Position numbers and translations under genes: made by a program. The notes beneath the pieces are model-generated. The model saw only the letters and a list, made by a program, of their open reading frames with translations, ran no database searches and was not told the DNA's origin. 64,000 bases of DNA. Source: CAYQXJ01 sp964421565. Its GTDB lineage: Bacteria; Planctomycetota; Brocadiia; SM23-32. The stretch is from assembly GCA_964421565.1 (NCBI GenBank), contig CAYQXJ010000011.1, forward strand, positions 67,825 to 131,824, read 5' to 3'. Positions 34,639 to 43,258 of the stretch are shown here, one piece after another (position 1 is the first letter of the stretch; every line of letters starts with the position of its first letter).

Positions 34639-35949
34639 ATGGCGCCAACGGCAGAAGAGTGGCAGCAACTGGTCGAGGACGAACTGAGACAGCTCGCCGA
34701 AACCGGGTGCGATACGTGGGAACAAGAGCGGCGTGTGTCGTTGATCGCCGAGGAGGGCGGGCCCTTACAGGGGCGCAGACTGGAGGAGTTGTACGCAGCG
34801 CTTCAGCGCCTGGAGCCCTCTGCCGACTTTACCTACGAGGAGCCAAACGAACTGGGGCTGATACGCGAGGCGCGCCCGGCCGGACCGCGCCGTCTGGCTG
34901 TTCCCCTTACGGACAGTGCGCTCGACGATCGGACGCTCGGTGCATGGCTCGGACGGGTTGCCGGCTGCATGCTGGGCAAGCCGGTCGAGGGATGGTCGCG
35001 TACCAAGATAGCCGACCTGATGGAGGCGTGCGCCGTCGAAGTTCTCAGGGATTACTGGCCCACGCCGCCGGCCAACGGCGCGACGCTGCTTAGCCCCCGG
35101 CATCCGGCGCTGCGCCAGAACCTGCAGTGCGCCGTGCGCGATGATGACATGGACTACACGCTGACGGGCCTGCTGATCCTGGAGCGTTACGGGCGAGAGT
35201 TCACGCCTCGTCAGGTGGCCGAGTTCTGGCTTGCGCATCTGCCATACCAGCGCACATACACCGCCGAGCGCGCCGCGTATCGTAACTTTGTCAACGGTAT
35301 CTGGCCACCGGACAGCGCGACCTATAGGAACCCATACCGTGAGTGGATCGGCGCCCAGATCCGGGCGGATGTTTACGGCTACGTCTGCCCCGGCAGGCCT
35401 GAAGATGCTGCCGCACTGGCTTTCTGCGACGCCCAGGTGAGCCACGTCGCGAACGGAATTTACGGCGAGATGTGGGTGGCCGCCATGCTTGCGGGGGCCT
35501 TCGTGACGGACGATCCGCTGAAAGCGCTTCAGTTAGGGTTGACCGAGATACCGCAGAACTGTCGGCTGGCGGAGGGCCTGCGCAAGGTCATCGGCTGGCG
35601 AGAGGACGGCGTCGGCGCCGAACAGGCCACTGCCCTCGTGTTGGAGGAGTTCGGCGGCTACCACCAGACCCACACCATCAACAACGCAGCCATTGTGGCC
35701 TTGGCGCTGTTGTGGGGCGAGGGTGACTTCAGCCGTACGATAGGCCTCGCAGTAGAGGCGGGCCTTGACACAGACTGCAATGGCGCCACGGCCGGGTCCG
35801 TCATGGGGGTCATACTCGGCGCCCAGGGCATCCCTGACCACTGGCGAGAGCCGCTGAATGACCGGCTCGAGACCGCTGTCAGCGGGCAAACGGACCTCAG
35901 GTTCAGCAAACTGAGCGCACGGACGCGCGAGCTACAGCGTAGAGAGTAG
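34639..35949 (+). CDS. ADP-ribosylglycohydrolase-family protein
   Basis: The 436-residue protein has the two metal-binding clusters of the ADP-ribosylglycohydrolase fold: DDDMDYT (about residue 167) and GLDTDCNGATAGSVMG near the C-terminus. Together with GAWLGRVAGCMLGKPVEGW near residue 105 these place it in the family that removes ADP-ribose or acts on related N-glycosides. A specific N-terminal helical domain (about residues 1-80) is not seen in the shortest members. ATG 34639 has GAGGAAG upstream. Confidence 0.82.
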   Translation: MAPTAEEWQQLVEDELRQLAETGCDTWEQERRVSLIAEEGGPLQGRRLEELYAALQRLEPSADFTYEEPNELGLIREARPAGPRRLAVPLTDSALDDRTLGAWLGRVAGCMLGKPVEGWSRTKIADLMEACAVEVLRDYWPTPPANGATLLSPRHPALRQNLQCAVRDDDMDYTLTGLLILERYGREFTPRQVAEFWLAHLPYQRTYTAERAAYRNFVNGIWPPDSATYRNPYREWIGAQIRADVYGYVCPGRPEDAAALAFCDAQVSHVANGIYGEMWVAAMLAGAFVTDDPLKALQLGLTEIPQNCRLAEGLRKVIGWREDGVGAEQATALVLEEFGGYHQTHTINNAAIVALALLWGEGDFSRTIGLAVEAGLDTDCNGATAGSVMGVILGAQGIPDHWREPLNDRLETAVSGQTDLRFSKLSARTRELQRRE

Positions 35950-35967
35950 CGGAAACGACGTAGGCGT

Positions 35968-37143
35968 ATGAGGCCATGCAACCGAACCAGTCGCGGCCGA
36001 TACCTGTGCATTCGCATGAGCGGCCTGGGCGATGTCGTACACGCGCTGAACGCGCTGGCGTTGCTGCGCAGGGAACGCCCGGGCGCTCACATCGCCTGGT
36101 TGGTTGAGGACCGGTTTGCCGACTTGCTGCGAGGGCATCCGCACATCGACGACCTGATCAGCGTGCCGCGCCGCCAGTGGGGCCGGATGCTCAGAAGGCC
36201 GTTGCGCCTAACCTCATTGGTCGAGCGCATGCGCCAGGTGGCGGCACGGTTGCGGGAAGGGCAGTATCGAGTGTCGATCGACTTCCAAAGCAGCCTCAAG
36301 AGCGCCTGGATCGTGTGGAGCGCAGATGCGGGAATCCGCATCGGTTTCGGTGCAGGCGTGAACCGAGAGTTCAACTATCTGGTGCAGAACGCCCGCGTGC
36401 GTGTCCAGAGTGGCCGACTTCACCGCATCGAGAGGGATATCGCGTTGCTGGCGCCGTTGGGTATAGAGCCGCGATACGCCGAGCCCCTGATCCCGACCGA
36501 TGAGGGGCACGCAAGGATGGCCGCAAGCACGGTGACCTCCCTGAGCGGGGATGGGCCCCTGATCGTTGTGCATCCCGGCACGAGCGGATTCGCCGAGTTC
36601 AAGCGGTGGCTGCCCGACCGTTACGCCCGGGTCGCCGACCGACTCGTGCGCGAGCGCAAGGCGCGCATACTGGTGACCTGGGGGCCGGGCGAGAGTAGTC
36701 TGGCCGAATCCGTCGTGCGGCCGATGCAAGAACGAGGGATGGTGAGCCCACCAACGAACGCACTCGGCGAGCTCTGCGAACTGCTGCGCAGGGCAGACCT
36801 CTTCATTGGTGGCGACACGGGACCGATGCATATCGCCTCGGCGCTCGGCGTGCCCGTGGTGGCTCTGTTCGGACCGAAGGATCCCCTCCAGACCGGGCCT
36901 TACTGCAGCCGCAGCGTTGTGGTGACAGGGCAGGCCACCTGTCGGCCGTGCACGCGTCGGCGTTGCCCTCACGTTCGGTGCATGACCTCTATCACGACCG
37001 ACCAGGTGACCGAAGCCGCGCTGCAGGTTCTGGACGGCGGCGGTGAGCGACGCGCCGACAAAGCGAGAATGGAGATCGATTACGAGATAAAGGGCCCCTT
37101 TGCTGGCAAGCGGGCCTCGGAAAGGAGTCGCAGCCGTGTCTGA
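35968..37143 (+). CDS. Glycosyltransferase family 9 (heptosyltransferase-like)
   Basis: The 391-residue protein begins with RYLCIRMSGLGDVVHALNALALLRRERPGAHI, the typical nucleotide-sugar entrance of GT9, and later has IVVHPGTSGFAEFKRWL and FIGGDTGPMHIASALGVPVVALFGP. GT9 enzymes transfer heptose to lipopolysaccharide inner core, so a Gram-negative envelope is implied. The C-terminus has a CRPCTRRRCPHVRCM cysteine cluster and a basic tail. The next gene, cutA, starts eight bases before its stop. Confidence 0.9.
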   Translation: MRPCNRTSRGRYLCIRMSGLGDVVHALNALALLRRERPGAHIAWLVEDRFADLLRGHPHIDDLISVPRRQWGRMLRRPLRLTSLVERMRQVAARLREGQYRVSIDFQSSLKSAWIVWSADAGIRIGFGAGVNREFNYLVQNARVRVQSGRLHRIERDIALLAPLGIEPRYAEPLIPTDEGHARMAASTVTSLSGDGPLIVVHPGTSGFAEFKRWLPDRYARVADRLVRERKARILVTWGPGESSLAESVVRPMQERGMVSPPTNALGELCELLRRADLFIGGDTGPMHIASALGVPVVALFGPKDPLQTGPYCSRSVVVTGQATCRPCTRRRCPHVRCMTSITTDQVTEAALQVLDGGGERRADKARMEIDYEIKGPFAGKRASERSRSRV

Positions 37144-37462
37144 AGCGATCATCGTGATGGTCACGTGCGCAAGCAGCCCGGAGGCGGAGAAGCTGGCCAA
37201 CCAGCTGCTCAAGGAACGTCTGGTCGCCTGCGTCAACATCGCCGGCCGGATTCGCTCACTGTTCCATTGGGAAGGCACCGTGGCGCGGGAGTCCGAGTCC
37301 CTGCTGCTGATGAAGACCACGCGCGAACGTTGGGACGACCTGAGCCGACGGGTGAAGGAACTGCACCCCTACGAGGTGCCGGAGGTCATTGCCATGCCGA
37401 TAATGGTGGGCAATCCGGATTACCTGGACTGGGTGCGCGAGGTGACTGAGCCCGGAGAGTGA
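37136..37462 (+). CDS. cutA: Divalent-cation tolerance protein CutA
   Basis: This is a 108-residue ferredoxin-like trimer protein. CutA hallmarks are MVTCASSPEAEKLANQLLKERLVACVNI, SLFHWEGTV and HPYEVPEVIAMPI. Its exact role in metal tolerance is not settled. The GTG at 37136 has AAGGAG eight bases upstream; it overlaps the GT9 gene end by eight bases. Confidence 0.93.
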   Translation: MSEAIIVMVTCASSPEAEKLANQLLKERLVACVNIAGRIRSLFHWEGTVARESESLLLMKTTRERWDDLSRRVKELHPYEVPEVIAMPIMVGNPDYLDWVREVTEPGE

Positions 37463-37475
37463 GCTGCTTTTCCAT

Positions 37476-37503
37476 TTGCATTGCGCTCGCCCGGCACTAC
37501 AAT
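37476..37503 (+). promoter_or_regulatory. Candidate recA promoter
   Basis: TTGCAT (37476-37481) and TACAAT (37498-37503) are separated by 16 bases, with a leader of about 35 bases before ATG 37544. A short inverted repeat ATGC-N5-GCAT (37506-37518) lies just after the -10 box and might be a damage-response operator; that is speculative. Confidence 0.45.
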
Positions 37504-37543
37504 ACATGCACTTAGCATACAGTACCCTTTCGCGAGAACAGGC

Positions 37544-38638
37544 ATGGCGAAGAGCGACAACGGCAAGGACGAGAGACAGAAAGCTCTGGAGCGCACGCTG
37601 GAGCAGATCGAGAAGCAGTTCGGCAAGGGCGCCATCATGCGGCTGGACGATTCGGAAACGCGGCTCGACATCAGTGCCATACCCACCGGCTCCCCCGCGC
37701 TCGACCTGGCGCTCGGCATTGGCGGAGTGCCGAAAGGCAGAGTGATCGAGGTCTACGGCCCTGAGGCTTCGGGGAAGACGACACTCGCTCTGCAGATCAT
37801 CGCCAGCGCACAGAAGCTCGGCGGGGTGGCCGCCTTCATCGATGCGGAGCATGCCCTGGACCCCCAGTACGCGCGTGCGCTCGGGGTGGACATAGAGAAC
37901 CTGCTGATCAACCAGCCCGACAGCGGCGAGCAGGCGCTTGATATTGTCGAAGCCCTCGTGCGCAGCAGTGCTCTCGACTTGATCGTCATCGACTCCGTGG
38001 CCGCACTCACCCCCCGTGCCGAGATCGAAGGGGAGATGGGAGACCAGACGGTCGGACTGCAGGCGCGCCTGATGTCGCGCGCGCTCCGAAAGCTGGCCAG
38101 CATCACCGCGAAGGCAGGCACCACGGTGGTGTTCATCAACCAGATCCGCATGAAGATCGGCGTCATGTTCGGCAACCCGGAGACGACGCCCGGCGGCCGT
38201 GCGCTGAAGTTCTACACCACGGTGCGCATCGAGCTGCGGCGCATCGGCAGCATCAAGGACGGCACGGAGAATGTCGGCAACCGATGCCGAATCAAGGTCG
38301 CTAAGAACAAAGTGGCCCCGCCTTTCCGAACCGTAGAGGTAGACCTCATGTTCCGGGAGGGCATCAGCCGCGAAGCCGACTTGCTGGAGCTGGGCGCGGA
38401 CTACGGCGTGGTGGAGCGCTCCGGCTCCTGGTACTCCTACGGCGAAACGCGACTGGGGCAGGGAAAAGAGAACTCGCGCCAGTTCCTCAAGGAAAACCGC
38501 GATATCGCGGCTGAGATCGAGCTCGGCATCTTCGAGCAGGCGTCGCCCCAGCTCGCGGAGAAGCGCAGAGCGCAGCTTGAGCGCATGGGCGTGCGCTGGG
38601 CGGAGTCAGAGGAGCCCGGCGACGATGAGGAAGACTGA
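37544..38638 (+). CDS. recA: DNA recombinase RecA
   Basis: The 364-residue recombinase has the Walker A motif GPEASGKTT (residues 72-80), the DAEHALDP segment, the Walker B region LIVIDSVAALTP and the loop-2 motif GNPETTPGGRALKF. It forms filaments on single-stranded DNA, promotes strand exchange and triggers LexA cleavage. The ATG at 37544 starts the family's usual N-terminus; an in-frame upstream start would cross the promoter. The broken acpS follows after six bases. Confidence 0.97.
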   Translation: MAKSDNGKDERQKALERTLEQIEKQFGKGAIMRLDDSETRLDISAIPTGSPALDLALGIGGVPKGRVIEVYGPEASGKTTLALQIIASAQKLGGVAAFIDAEHALDPQYARALGVDIENLLINQPDSGEQALDIVEALVRSSALDLIVIDSVAALTPRAEIEGEMGDQTVGLQARLMSRALRKLASITAKAGTTVVFINQIRMKIGVMFGNPETTPGGRALKFYTTVRIELRRIGSIKDGTENVGNRCRIKVAKNKVAPPFRTVEVDLMFREGISREADLLELGADYGVVERSGSWYSYGETRLGQGKENSRQFLKENRDIAAEIELGIFEQASPQLAEKRRAQLERMGVRWAESEEPGDDEED

Positions 38639-38644
38639 CCCCAC

Positions 38645-39050
38645 ATGATTGCGGGCATCGGCGTGGACATCGTCGAGGTGGAGCGCATCGAGGCGGCCCT
38701 GCAGCGCTACGGCGGCCGTTTTGTCCGAAGTATCTTCACCCCGACCGAGGCGGATTACTGCCGCAGATCGCCCCACCCCCAGGAGCGGTTTGCCACGCGC
38801 TTGGCGGCCAAGGGGGCCGCTCTCAAGGTGCTGGGCACCGGCTGGCAGCAGGGGCTGCGCCTGCTTGGACGTCGTGGTCAGCACTGAGGAGCTGGGCGCC
38901 CCGAGCATAGAACTGAGGGGCACGGCGCGAGCGCGTAGCGAGGAACTCAGCGCCGAGCGCATACACGTCAGCCTGAGCCACGGCCGCCGCCACGCGATTG
39001 CCCTGGTCGTGCTGGAAGGCGGAGAGCGGAAGTCAGGCGAAAGAAGGTAG
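38645..39050 (+). pseudogene. acpS: Broken acpS (holo-acyl-carrier-protein synthase)
   Basis: Frame 1 from ATG 38645 gives MIAGIGVDIVEVERI, FVRSIFTPTEADYC and RFATRLAAKGAALKVLGTGW, clear AcpS sequence with the Mg2+ ligand Asp8. It then runs to a stop at 38885-38887. The rest of AcpS (LDVVVSTEELGAPSIEL and ERIHVSLSHGRRHAIALVVLEGG) continues in the +1 frame to 39050. One extra base near 38868-38878 explains the break. In addition, the second metal ligand, Glu in AAKEA, is Gly here (AAKGA). AcpS is normally essential, so a second copy elsewhere, or a base-call error at the shift, should be considered. Confidence 0.8.
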
Positions 39051-39074
39051 AAGATAAGAGGGGGGGCGGGATGA

Positions 39075-39479
39075 GCGAAGCGCGTCTGCGTGGAGAACCT
39101 GCCGAGGCATCCCCGCCCCTACTGCTGGCTGTGGCACGACCGGGGTTTGGCCACGTGCGTCGCATCCCACATGCACCTGACCCTCGCCACTACCCACTGG
39201 GGAACGCCCGGCATCGGGCCTCTGGATGCCTACCGGGCGGCCGACGGCCGGGTGCAACACGTCCACCTCAGCAACCTCTCCGGCAACCAGCAACACCGGC
39301 TCCCGCAGCAGGGCGAACTCGACCTGGGTGCGTTCCTTCACACTCTCGGCTCGGACGGATTCGAGGGGCCGATCGTGGTGGAGCTGCACCCGGACACGCT
39401 CGGCCACGAAGAGGGAGAGGCGGGCAGCAGGCTCAAGCGGACGGCTGACTTCTGCCGTCAGGCGCTGGGCCCAGGCTGA
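39075..39479 (+). pseudogene. N-terminally truncated sugar-isomerase-like TIM barrel
   Basis: The frame is open from just after a stop (TGA 39072-39074) and matches only the C-terminal half of xylose-isomerase-like sugar isomerases/epimerases: GVENLPRHP-type start, VQHVHLSNLSG, a DLGAFLHTLGSDGFEGP helix-strand pair and VVELHP. About 130 residues remain of the usual 270 or so. GTG at 39090 could restart translation, but the first metal ligands are missing. It follows the broken acpS and is likely a relic. Confidence 0.6.
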
Positions 39480-39501
39480 AGGAGCCCCCCGGCCGGACGG
39501 C

Positions 39502-41103
39502 TCAGTCGAACAGCACGCCGGGGTTCAGGGTGCCTTCGGGGTCGAGGGCGTACTTGACGGCGCGCATGGCTTCGATCTGGGCGCTGGTGTACTGGATTGG
39601 CAGGAACTTCCTCTTGATGCGACCGATCCCGTGCTCCGCTGCCACGCTGCCACCGAGCCTGACTGCTTCGCGCGCGAACTGAGCGTAAAGGTCCTCGGCC
39701 TGCACCACGTCCTCCAGCGTCTCCGGCAGGATGTTCACGTGCACGTGCCCGCTGCCGATGTGACCGAAGATGACGTAGTCGAGTCCGCTGCCGGCCAACC
39801 GCGAGCGGTATACGTTCATCATCTCCTTCAGGCTCTGATCGGGCACGGCCATATCCGTGCCCACCTTGTGTAGCTCCGGTACGTCACGTTGACGCCGGCC
39901 GATGATCGAATTCACCGACTCCGGCACGGCGTGCCGTAGCCGCTTCATCTCGTTCATGTCCCGAACGGTGAAGCCGGCCCAGCTTTGCTGCGGCGGCAGT
40001 CGGTGCAAGCCGAGGACTTCGCGCAAGGCGAGGTAGATGGTGTCGAGTTCCTCTTCGTCGGCGAACGGCACCTCCATGTAAAGCGCCGCCCCGGCGTCTT
40101 CGGGCAGCCGGCTGACCTCCATGTAAGCCGGCGTCTGGGGGCCCTGGCTTCTGAGCAGCGCGAGCGCGCGAGGGCCGATGTACTCCAGGGCGAGGGAAGT
40201 CAGGCTCTGCTGGTGCTTGCAGGCATGCACGAGGTCCACGGCAGTCGCTTCGGCGTTGTCGGATGCAGGAAGGAACTGCGTCAGGAAGAGGCGGTTCTGC
40301 GGGGTGGGGCTGAGTCGCAACTCGGCCTGGACTACGATTCCCAGAGTGCCCTCGCTGCCGACGAACAGGTCCAACGCGTCCATGTCGCTTCTCAGGTGAT
40401 AGCCGGCGGTATGCTTGGTGCGAGGGATCGGCAGATCGGGCACGTTCATCTCCACAAGCGTGCCGTCCGGGCCTCGGTAACGGAGCTTGCCCCCTTCAGC
40501 TTGGACCTCGCCGCGGCGCAGTGTAACGATGCCGGCGTCGGCCATGACCACCGTCAATGCCTCCACTTGGTCACGCGTCGGACCGTAGAAGAGCGTGCGC
40601 GCGCCGGAGGCGTTCGTCGCGATGGTGCCGCCAATGTGCGCTGAGGTTTCGGTGGTGTCAACGGGGTAGAACAGCGATGCCGGCGGCCGGCCGTCGGGGT
40701 AGTCGCAGAGGCCGTGCACCAGAGCGTCCGCAAGTTCGTCCACGGTGGTTCCGGCCGCGACATCGGCAACCCAGCCGCCGCCGGGGGCGCGTCGGACCAC
40801 CGGTTCCCGTTTGAACAGTTCGAGGGAGATCACTTCCTCGACCTCGATCGGCACGGCTGCTCCCGTGATGCCCGTCCGGGCGCCGCTGACGGCCACGCGA
40901 TGGCCCCGCGAACGGGCATCGAGAAGGGCCACCGCCACCTCTTCGCACGTCGCCGGTAAGTGAAGCACCCTGATGCTTCGGGCCCTCATGCGGGATTCGT
41001 CCTGAAGATACTGGGTGTAGGCTTCGCGCATGCGCTGCCAACCCACCACCTTGCGGTAGCTGGCGCCCGTGGTGTCCGCCGGTTGCGCACTCAGCTCGTT
41101 CAT
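39502..41103 (-). CDS. FAD-linked dehydrogenase (GlcD / LctD-like)
   Basis: The 533-residue flavoprotein has the FAD-binding PCMH fold (VAVSGARTGITGAAVP, GGTIATNASGARTLFYG, FVGSEGTLGIVV) and the C-terminal FAD-oxidase domain with HIGSGHVHVNILP and SVAAEHGIG. Enzymes of this group oxidise D-lactate, glycolate or related 2-hydroxyacids. ATG 41103 overlaps the EtfA stop by ATGA and has GGGAGGAGC upstream; the long open frame further upstream is antisense-like sequence inside etfA. With EtfAB it forms a lactate-dehydrogenase/Etf-type complex. Confidence 0.9.
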   Translation of the reverse strand: MNELSAQPADTTGASYRKVVGWQRMREAYTQYLQDESRMRARSIRVLHLPATCEEVAVALLDARSRGHRVAVSGARTGITGAAVPIEVEEVISLELFKREPVVRRAPGGGWVADVAAGTTVDELADALVHGLCDYPDGRPPASLFYPVDTTETSAHIGGTIATNASGARTLFYGPTRDQVEALTVVMADAGIVTLRRGEVQAEGGKLRYRGPDGTLVEMNVPDLPIPRTKHTAGYHLRSDMDALDLFVGSEGTLGIVVQAELRLSPTPQNRLFLTQFLPASDNAEATAVDLVHACKHQQSLTSLALEYIGPRALALLRSQGPQTPAYMEVSRLPEDAGAALYMEVPFADEEELDTIYLALREVLGLHRLPPQQSWAGFTVRDMNEMKRLRHAVPESVNSIIGRRQRDVPELHKVGTDMAVPDQSLKEMMNVYRSRLAGSGLDYVIFGHIGSGHVHVNILPETLEDVVQAEDLYAQFAREAVRLGGSVAAEHGIGRIKRKFLPIQYTSAQIEAMRAVKYALDPEGTLNPGVLFD

Positions 41104-42302
41104 TGCCGCTCCTCCCGCGCTCGCCGGAGAAAGCGCTGCAGTTCTGGCAGCACGGCGCGGTAATCGCCCACCACTCCATAATCGGCGAGGTCGAAGATGG
41201 GTGCTTCTGGGTCGCTGTTGACGGCTACGATGGTGCCGGAGGACTGCATACCCGCGCGGTGCTGCACGGCGCCGGAGATGCCCACGGCCACGTAGAGGTC
41301 GGGCTGAACGGTCTTGCCCGTCTGGCCGACCTGATGGGCGTAAGGGATCCACCCCGCATCGACGGCGGCTCGGCTGGCGGCGAGTTCGCCCTCCAGCACA
41401 TCGGCCAGCTCCCGCAGCAGCTTGAACCCCTCCGGCCCGCCGAGGCCGCGTCCGCCGGCCACCAGCACCCGCGCCTCGGCCAGGTCTACGGACTCGTCCT
41501 CCTCGACAGTGCGCCCGAGCAGTTCGACCCGATCGCCGGGTACGCCGGCGGCCACGTCCCAGTGCCGCACCGGTGGAACGGCGTCGCTGTCCGGCTCGGG
41601 GGGGCTCATAACGCGGGGGCGCACGGTAGCCATCTGTGGGCGGTGGTTGCGGGTGACGATGGTGGCCATCAGGTTGCCGCCGAACGCTGGCCGCGTCTGC
41701 AGCAGGTGCCCCTCCCGGGGGTCGATGTCGAGCGCCGTGCAGTCGGCTGTCAGGCCCGTGTGGCAGAGCACGGCCACCCGGGGAATGAGCGACCGGCCCC
41801 GGGCAGTGGCGCCGGCAAGCACGATCTCGGGGCGCAGCCGGGCAATCAGGTTGGCTAAAGCGTGCGCGCAGGGCCCGTCCCGATGCTGCCGCAAAGTGGG
41901 ATGGTCGACGACGTGCAAGGCGTCGACACGGCAGCCGGCGAGTTCCTGAGCCAGGGCCTCGACTTGCTGGCCGAGGACGACGACCTCCAGCGTGCCCTGG
42001 CGCGCCCGTGCCAGATCGAGGCCCTTTCCAAGGAGTTCGTAGACCACGGGGTGGAAACGCCCGCCATGATGCTCGCCATAGATCCACACTCGGCGGTCGG
42101 ATGCGCTACCTGCCGATCCGGCCGCTTCGCTCAGATCGCGGCTGATGGCGCCCACGGGGCATTCATCAATGCACGCACCGCAAAGCGTGCACTTCTGGAG
42201 CACCTCCACCTTGTCGCCCTGCTGCTTGATGGCTTCGAAAGGGCAGGCCTCGATGCATCGCAGGCAGAGCACGCATGCCTCATGGTCGACGCGGAATCCC
42301 AT
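41100..42302 (-). CDS. etfA: Electron-transfer flavoprotein alpha with ferredoxin domain
   Basis: The 400-residue subunit has an N-terminal ferredoxin-like domain with two 4Fe-4S motifs (CVLCLRCIEACP and CTLCGACIDECP, about residues 10-50) fused to a normal EtfA. The latter shows VLAGATARGRSLIPRVA and the FAD motif VLVAGGRGLGG, VGQTGKTVQPDLYVAVGISGA, and AVNSDPEAPIF. The ferredoxin extension is found in Etf subunits of bifurcating lactate-dehydrogenase complexes. The ATG at 42302 overlaps the etfB stop by one base (TGATG). Confidence 0.92.
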   Translation of the reverse strand: MGFRVDHEACVLCLRCIEACPFEAIKQQGDKVEVLQKCTLCGACIDECPVGAISRDLSEAAGSAGSASDRRVWIYGEHHGGRFHPVVYELLGKGLDLARARQGTLEVVVLGQQVEALAQELAGCRVDALHVVDHPTLRQHRDGPCAHALANLIARLRPEIVLAGATARGRSLIPRVAVLCHTGLTADCTALDIDPREGHLLQTRPAFGGNLMATIVTRNHRPQMATVRPRVMSPPEPDSDAVPPVRHWDVAAGVPGDRVELLGRTVEEDESVDLAEARVLVAGGRGLGGPEGFKLLRELADVLEGELAASRAAVDAGWIPYAHQVGQTGKTVQPDLYVAVGISGAVQHRAGMQSSGTIVAVNSDPEAPIFDLADYGVVGDYRAVLPELQRFLRRAREERQ

Positions 42303-43087
42303 CAGGCGAAGCCCTCCGCTGCGAGCGCACTCGCCAGTCGGCGGGCGGACTTCTCGGGCTCCCCGTCCCATATGATGGCCTTCCCTCGCGGCGGCGGAGT
42401 GAAAACGCGGACTACGCGAGTGGGTGATCCCGCCAGACCCCATTGATCGTCTTCGGCTTCAAGCGCCTGGCTCGTCCATCGGGATACCTCGCACCGGCGA
42501 GCATGCATGGCGCGGACCAGGGATGGAAGGCGCGGAACGTTCAGGTCCTTCAGCACGGTCAGCACTGCTGGCAAGTTCACCCGAACGGTCTCGCTGCCAT
42601 AGTCTGTCAACCGTTCGGCGGTCAGCGACCTGTGATTCAGCTCAAGCAGACGGCGCACATAGGTGACCTGTGGCCAACCGAGGTGGGCGGCGATGCCGGG
42701 CCCCACCTGTGCCGTGTCGCCGTCTACGGCTTGTTTCCCGCAGATGACCAGGTCTACGTCGCCCACGGCGCGGAGCGCCGCGGCCAGCGTGAAGGAGGTG
42801 GCCCATGTGTCGGCCCCGCCAAACGCGCTGTCGGTGAGCAGTATGCCCGCGTCGCAACCTCTGGCAATTGCTTCGCGCACGGCTTGCTCTGCCTGGGGTG
42901 GGCCCATGCTAAGGGCGGTGACTGTGCCCCCCGCCCGCTCGCGCAGGGATACGGCTGCCTCTATCGCGTGGGCATCGAGCGGGTTGAGGATGCTCTCTAC
43001 GCCTGCGCGGATGAGGGTGCCTCGTTCGGGGTCGATCCTGACCTCATCTGTGTCAGGGACCTGCTTTACGCACACGACAAGGTGCAT
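42302..43087 (-). CDS. etfB: Electron-transfer flavoprotein beta
   Basis: The 261-residue subunit starts MHLVVCVKQVPDTDEVRIDP and keeps the typical segments ESILNPLDAHAIEAAV, VTALSMGPPQAEQAVREA, CGKQAVDGDTAQVGPGIAAHLGWPQVT and the DLNVPRLPSLVRAMHARR region. It holds the second flavin or AMP site of the Etf heterodimer. ATG 43087 has GGGAG upstream, and the gene heads a three-gene minus-strand operon with etfA and the FAD dehydrogenase. Confidence 0.93.
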   Translation of the reverse strand: MHLVVCVKQVPDTDEVRIDPERGTLIRAGVESILNPLDAHAIEAAVSLRERAGGTVTALSMGPPQAEQAVREAIARGCDAGILLTDSAFGGADTWATSFTLAAALRAVGDVDLVICGKQAVDGDTAQVGPGIAAHLGWPQVTYVRRLLELNHRSLTAERLTDYGSETVRVNLPAVLTVLKDLNVPRLPSLVRAMHARRCEVSRWTSQALEAEDDQWGLAGSPTRVVRVFTPPPRGKAIIWDGEPEKSARRLASALAAEGFA

Positions 43088-43191
43088 GGTGTACTCCCAA
43101 CTTGAGTTTGCCATGCGGTATTGCGCCGGGTGGGGAGTTGACCGAAGACGCTATCCTAAGCCGAAGTTGTGCTGCAATCAACGGCGCGAAC

Positions 43192-43220
43192 TTGAGCCGT
43201 CGGGTGCTGTACGGTATGAA
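43192..43220 (+). promoter_or_regulatory. Candidate promoter for the GNAT gene
   Basis: TTGAGC (43192-43197) and TATGAA (43215-43220) are separated by 17 bases, about 32 bases before the start of transcription can reach ATG 43259. Confidence 0.35.
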
Positions 43221-43258
43221 GAACTGCCGGTCCCATCCGCTTGGCGAGGAGTTCACCC

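Noticed and set aside
37506..37518. ATGC-N5-GCAT inverted repeat as an SOS (LexA) box of recA
   Set aside because: It is short and matches neither the enterobacterial nor the Bacillus LexA site; kept only as a remark at the promoter.
41104..42087. N-terminal extension of the FAD dehydrogenase to 861 residues
   Set aside because: The extension is Arg-rich, out of family and lies over etfA; the ATG at 41103 has a ribosome site and the family start.
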